Below are positions 62,313-64,000 of a stretch of DNA of 64,000 bases, piece after piece. The stretch is from positions 8,465,001-8,529,000 of the forward strand of contig NC_019678.1 in assembly GCF_000316665.1 (NCBI RefSeq). Direction: 5' to 3'. Made by a program: the position numbers and the translations under genes. The notes beneath the pieces are model-generated. The model made no database searches. It was not told the origin of the DNA and worked only from the letters and a program-made list of their open reading frames with translations. Source of the DNA: Rivularia sp. PCC 7116 (lineage in GTDB: Bacteria > Cyanobacteriota > Cyanobacteriia > Cyanobacteriales > Nostocaceae). Each line of letters begins with the position of its first letter. Positions within the stretch are counted from its first letter, which is position 1.

Positions 62313-63236
62313 TTAATTAGCACTATGTTTGCTGTTATACCTAACTCTGGTGCCAGCCCAAAGCAGTTTTTCGCGCAAAACCTGATAGTACGAATAATTT
62401 TCTCGTAAAATAATAAACTTAGAACGATAATCCGCCATACGTACATCTATACGATGCCCAGGCCATATGGAAGTTGCTAAAACACCATCAGTCCACAATT
62501 TAGTACTTAAATCAAAATCTCCTAAAGGCCAAACACTAACCACCGAACCCGGAGGTAATACAATTGGGCGACTCGAAAGACTCATGGGACAAATGGGAGT
62601 TATAGTAATGGCTTCCATTCCATCGTGCATTATCGGACCGTTTGCTGAAACAGTATAGCCAGTAGAACCGGTAGGGGTAGAAATAACTAACCCATCTCCC
62701 TGATATTGATCGACGACCTCATTATCAATTTCCATTTCCAAAATTGACGTTATCATCCGGTCTGCGGAAGCGGGTTTTATACACATTTCGTTCAAAGCAA
62801 GATAGTTTTCGGTTATTGGTTCCAAATCAGAACCCTGTCCCTCATAAACTGCTGCTTGCAACATCATCCGTCGCTGTACGGCATAACGGTCTTCTAAAAG
62901 TCTGTCCCAAACCGATTCGGTATCCTGAAACTCTTCTACCGATTCAGTTAAAAATCCTAAATGACCTCCTACATTCACGGCCAAAATAGGAACCCCAGCC
63001 TGGGCTAAATGTCTTGCACCAGTTAGAACCGTACCATCACCACCAAGCACTATAGCTAAGTCAATTTGTTGGGTTGCCGATGCTAAAAAAACTGGATATG
63101 GATTATCCTTCGGACCGCTAGGGCCCATCAGTACATGGCATTTACGATGTTCTAACTGGCTAGCACAGATTTCAGCCCAGCGTTTGCTTTGGGGGTCTCG
63201 TGCCTTGTAGGCAATAATTACTTGCTTAAGCTCCAC
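62313..63236 (-). CDS. nadK: NAD kinase
   Basis: A 307-residue enzyme that phosphorylates NAD to NADP using ATP or polyphosphate. The signature GGDGTVLTGARHL (near residue 65) contains the catalytic Asp, and the second conserved block STPTGSTGYTVSANGP (near 190) binds NAD. Homologous genes are found next to ndhE in other cyanobacteria. Spacing to ndhE is 4 bases, so the two are in one operon. Start MELKQVIIAYKAR is clear. Confidence 0.95.
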   Translation of the reverse strand: MELKQVIIAYKARDPQSKRWAEICASQLEHRKCHVLMGPSGPKDNPYPVFLASATQQIDLAIVLGGDGTVLTGARHLAQAGVPILAVNVGGHLGFLTESVEEFQDTESVWDRLLEDRYAVQRRMMLQAAVYEGQGSDLEPITENYLALNEMCIKPASADRMITSILEMEIDNEVVDQYQGDGLVISTPTGSTGYTVSANGPIMHDGMEAITITPICPMSLSSRPIVLPPGSVVSVWPLGDFDLSTKLWTDGVLATSIWPGHRIDVRMADYRSKFIILRENYSYYQVLREKLLWAGTRVRYNSKHSAN

Positions 63237-63240
63237 GAAA

Positions 63241-63546
63241 CTACCACTTAAGGAGATTAAACTGTTCCATATCTACAGTATCGCGATTGCGATATATTGC
63301 TAATACAATTGCTAAGCCTACTGCTGCCTCGGCTGCCGCTACAGTAATAACAAATACGGCGAAAACCTGACCTTTAATTAATGTTGAATCTAAATAATTA
63401 GAAAAAGCCATTAAATTCAAATTCACCGAATTTAGCAGCAATTCAATTGACATTAGCACCCGTACCGCATTACGGCTGGTGACAATTCCATAAATGCCGA
63501 TACAAAATAAAGCAGCAGCTAGTAATAAAAAGTACTGAAGTTGCAT
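63241..63546 (-). CDS. ndhE: NAD(P)H-quinone oxidoreductase subunit 4L (NdhE)
   Basis: A small membrane subunit of the photosynthetic NDH-1 complex with three helices and 101 residues, the normal size. The family pattern is [32 protein letters not shown], with the Glu residues in MSIELLLN and [11 protein letters not shown]. It works in respiratory and cyclic electron flow in the thylakoid membrane. It follows the ndhG gene by about 80 bases containing a 14-bp tandem repeat and precedes nadK with 4 bases between. Confidence 0.96.
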   Translation of the reverse strand: MQLQYFLLLAAALFCIGIYGIVTSRNAVRVLMSIELLLNSVNLNLMAFSNYLDSTLIKGQVFAVFVITVAAAEAAVGLAIVLAIYRNRDTVDMEQFNLLKW

Positions 63547-63594
63547 GATTGTTTACTATTCCTATGTTAAATCAATTATCAAATATTAATTATC

Positions 63595-63629
63595 ACTGTT
63601 CGCTGATAACTGTTAGCTGATAACTGTTA
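63595..63629. repeat. 14-bp tandem repeat overlapping the ndhG stop
   Basis: Two copies of CTGATAACTGTTAG/T lie just 3' of ndhG; the TTA at 63627-63629 is the minus-strand stop codon TAA of ndhG. Confidence 0.8.
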
Positions 63630-64000
63630 TTTGTCTTCACCGACTGCCGATACCAATTCTCTTGGACGTTCTGGCAATTCTAAAACAGTTTGTGGCATCT
63701 GGTCTGAAGTTTCTTGAGGAGGTAAATATTCGCGACGCGCTAATATAATTGCCCCTACCATCGCCATTAATAATAAAATGGAAGCTAATTCAAAAGGTAA
63801 CAAAAAGTCAGTAAAGAAATGCTCGCCAATTACAACTATAGAGTTTGTAACAGGAGTTGCTGTAGAAATGCTCCAAGGTGTAGCTAGAACCATTGTACTT
63901 AGAAGTGCAAACAATCCTAAACTTACTAATCCTGTTAATGCTTTCCTTACCCAAGCATTTGGCAAAGGTACAAAATTTTCTTGCTTGTTTACCAACATAA
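63627..64000 (-). CDS. ndhG: NAD(P)H-quinone oxidoreductase subunit 6 (NdhG), partial
   Basis: The gene runs to the window edge, so the N-terminus is missing; the visible MLVNKQ is internal. The rest, about 124 residues, has a hydrophobic helix (ALTGLVSLGLFALLSTMVLAT), then the second helix FFTDFLLPFELASILLLMAMVGAIILARRE, which is the family signature of ND6. The C-terminal extension (PPQETSDQMPQTVLEL) is typical of cyanobacteria. It lies immediately upstream of ndhE and nadK on the minus strand, part of the ndhAIGE cluster. Confidence 0.93.
   Translation of the reverse strand, partial: MLVNKQENFVPLPNAWVRKALTGLVSLGLFALLSTMVLATPWSISTATPVTNSIVVIGEHFFTDFLLPFELASILLLMAMVGAIILARREYLPPQETSDQMPQTVLELPERPRELVSAVGEDK

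Overview
The window is chromosomal DNA of a cyanobacterium, most likely a filamentous heterocyst-forming type (Nostocales). The evidence is the AT-rich base composition, many copies of the HIP1 octamer GCGATCGC, numerous 7-bp short tandem repeats (STRR) between genes, and cyanobacteria-typical genes: ndhG-ndhE-nadK, a Ycf23/DUF561 protein, a Tab2-like protein, a KGK-domain protein, DUF4079 and DUF1997 proteins, a CbiG-CobJ fusion, and a 6S RNA just downstream of purK. The genus cannot be fixed from the sequence alone.

Layout. 1-8 kb: a partial Tab2-like gene, a GAF/GAF/PAS histidine kinase, ycf23-like, a DegT-type aminotransferase, a FetB-like permease, and a small zinc-ribbon gene followed by peptide deformylase. 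8-15 kb: an unrecognised protein with a CGC/His motif, two small secreted proteins sharing a G-C-x-C-x-x-C motif, a short transporter remnant, a WD40 protein, a COG0523 GTPase, an alpha/beta hydrolase and sufE. 15-35 kb: housekeeping and conserved cyanobacterial genes (dapB, HtrA-type protease, CsoR-family repressor, menH, a lambda-type lytic transglycosylase, an NAD(P)-binding protein, an ankyrin protein, a PstS-like lipoprotein, cbiG-cobJ, a phosphoribulokinase paralogue, radC).

35-51.5 kb: a long minus-strand Wzx/Wzy-type exopolysaccharide locus. Reading from its promoter end it holds a Wzc-like tyrosine autokinase, a Wzx flippase, GT2 and GT4 glycosyltransferases, a Wzy-like polymerase/ligase, an NRPS-like protein (half condensation domain, adenylation, carrier, thioesterase), a second GT4, a WecG/TagA transferase, a GH10 xylanase-like hydrolase, and a WbaP-type initiating sugar-phosphate transferase. 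The initiating transferase and WecG would start the repeat unit on undecaprenyl phosphate, the glycosyltransferases extend it, Wzx flips it, and Wzy and Wzc polymerise and export it. The NRPS-like protein and the GH10 enzyme are unusual additions. The GH10 gene carries an almost perfect Tat signal that a 9-A run puts out of frame with its ATG.

52-64 kb: a conserved small unknown, a decayed pentapeptide-repeat gene running into purK, 6S RNA, an active/inactive pair of M16 peptidases, a peptidoglycan-binding protein, an IS630 transposase remnant, a small 4-TM protein, a RidA protein, nadK, ndhE and the end of ndhG.

The best candidates for something new are the NRPS-like protein with half a condensation domain inside the polysaccharide locus, the secreted GCxCxxC protein family, the phosphoribulokinase paralogue lacking one regulatory cysteine, the poly-A frameshift at the xylanase signal peptide, and the way 7-bp repeats sit on stop and start codons.
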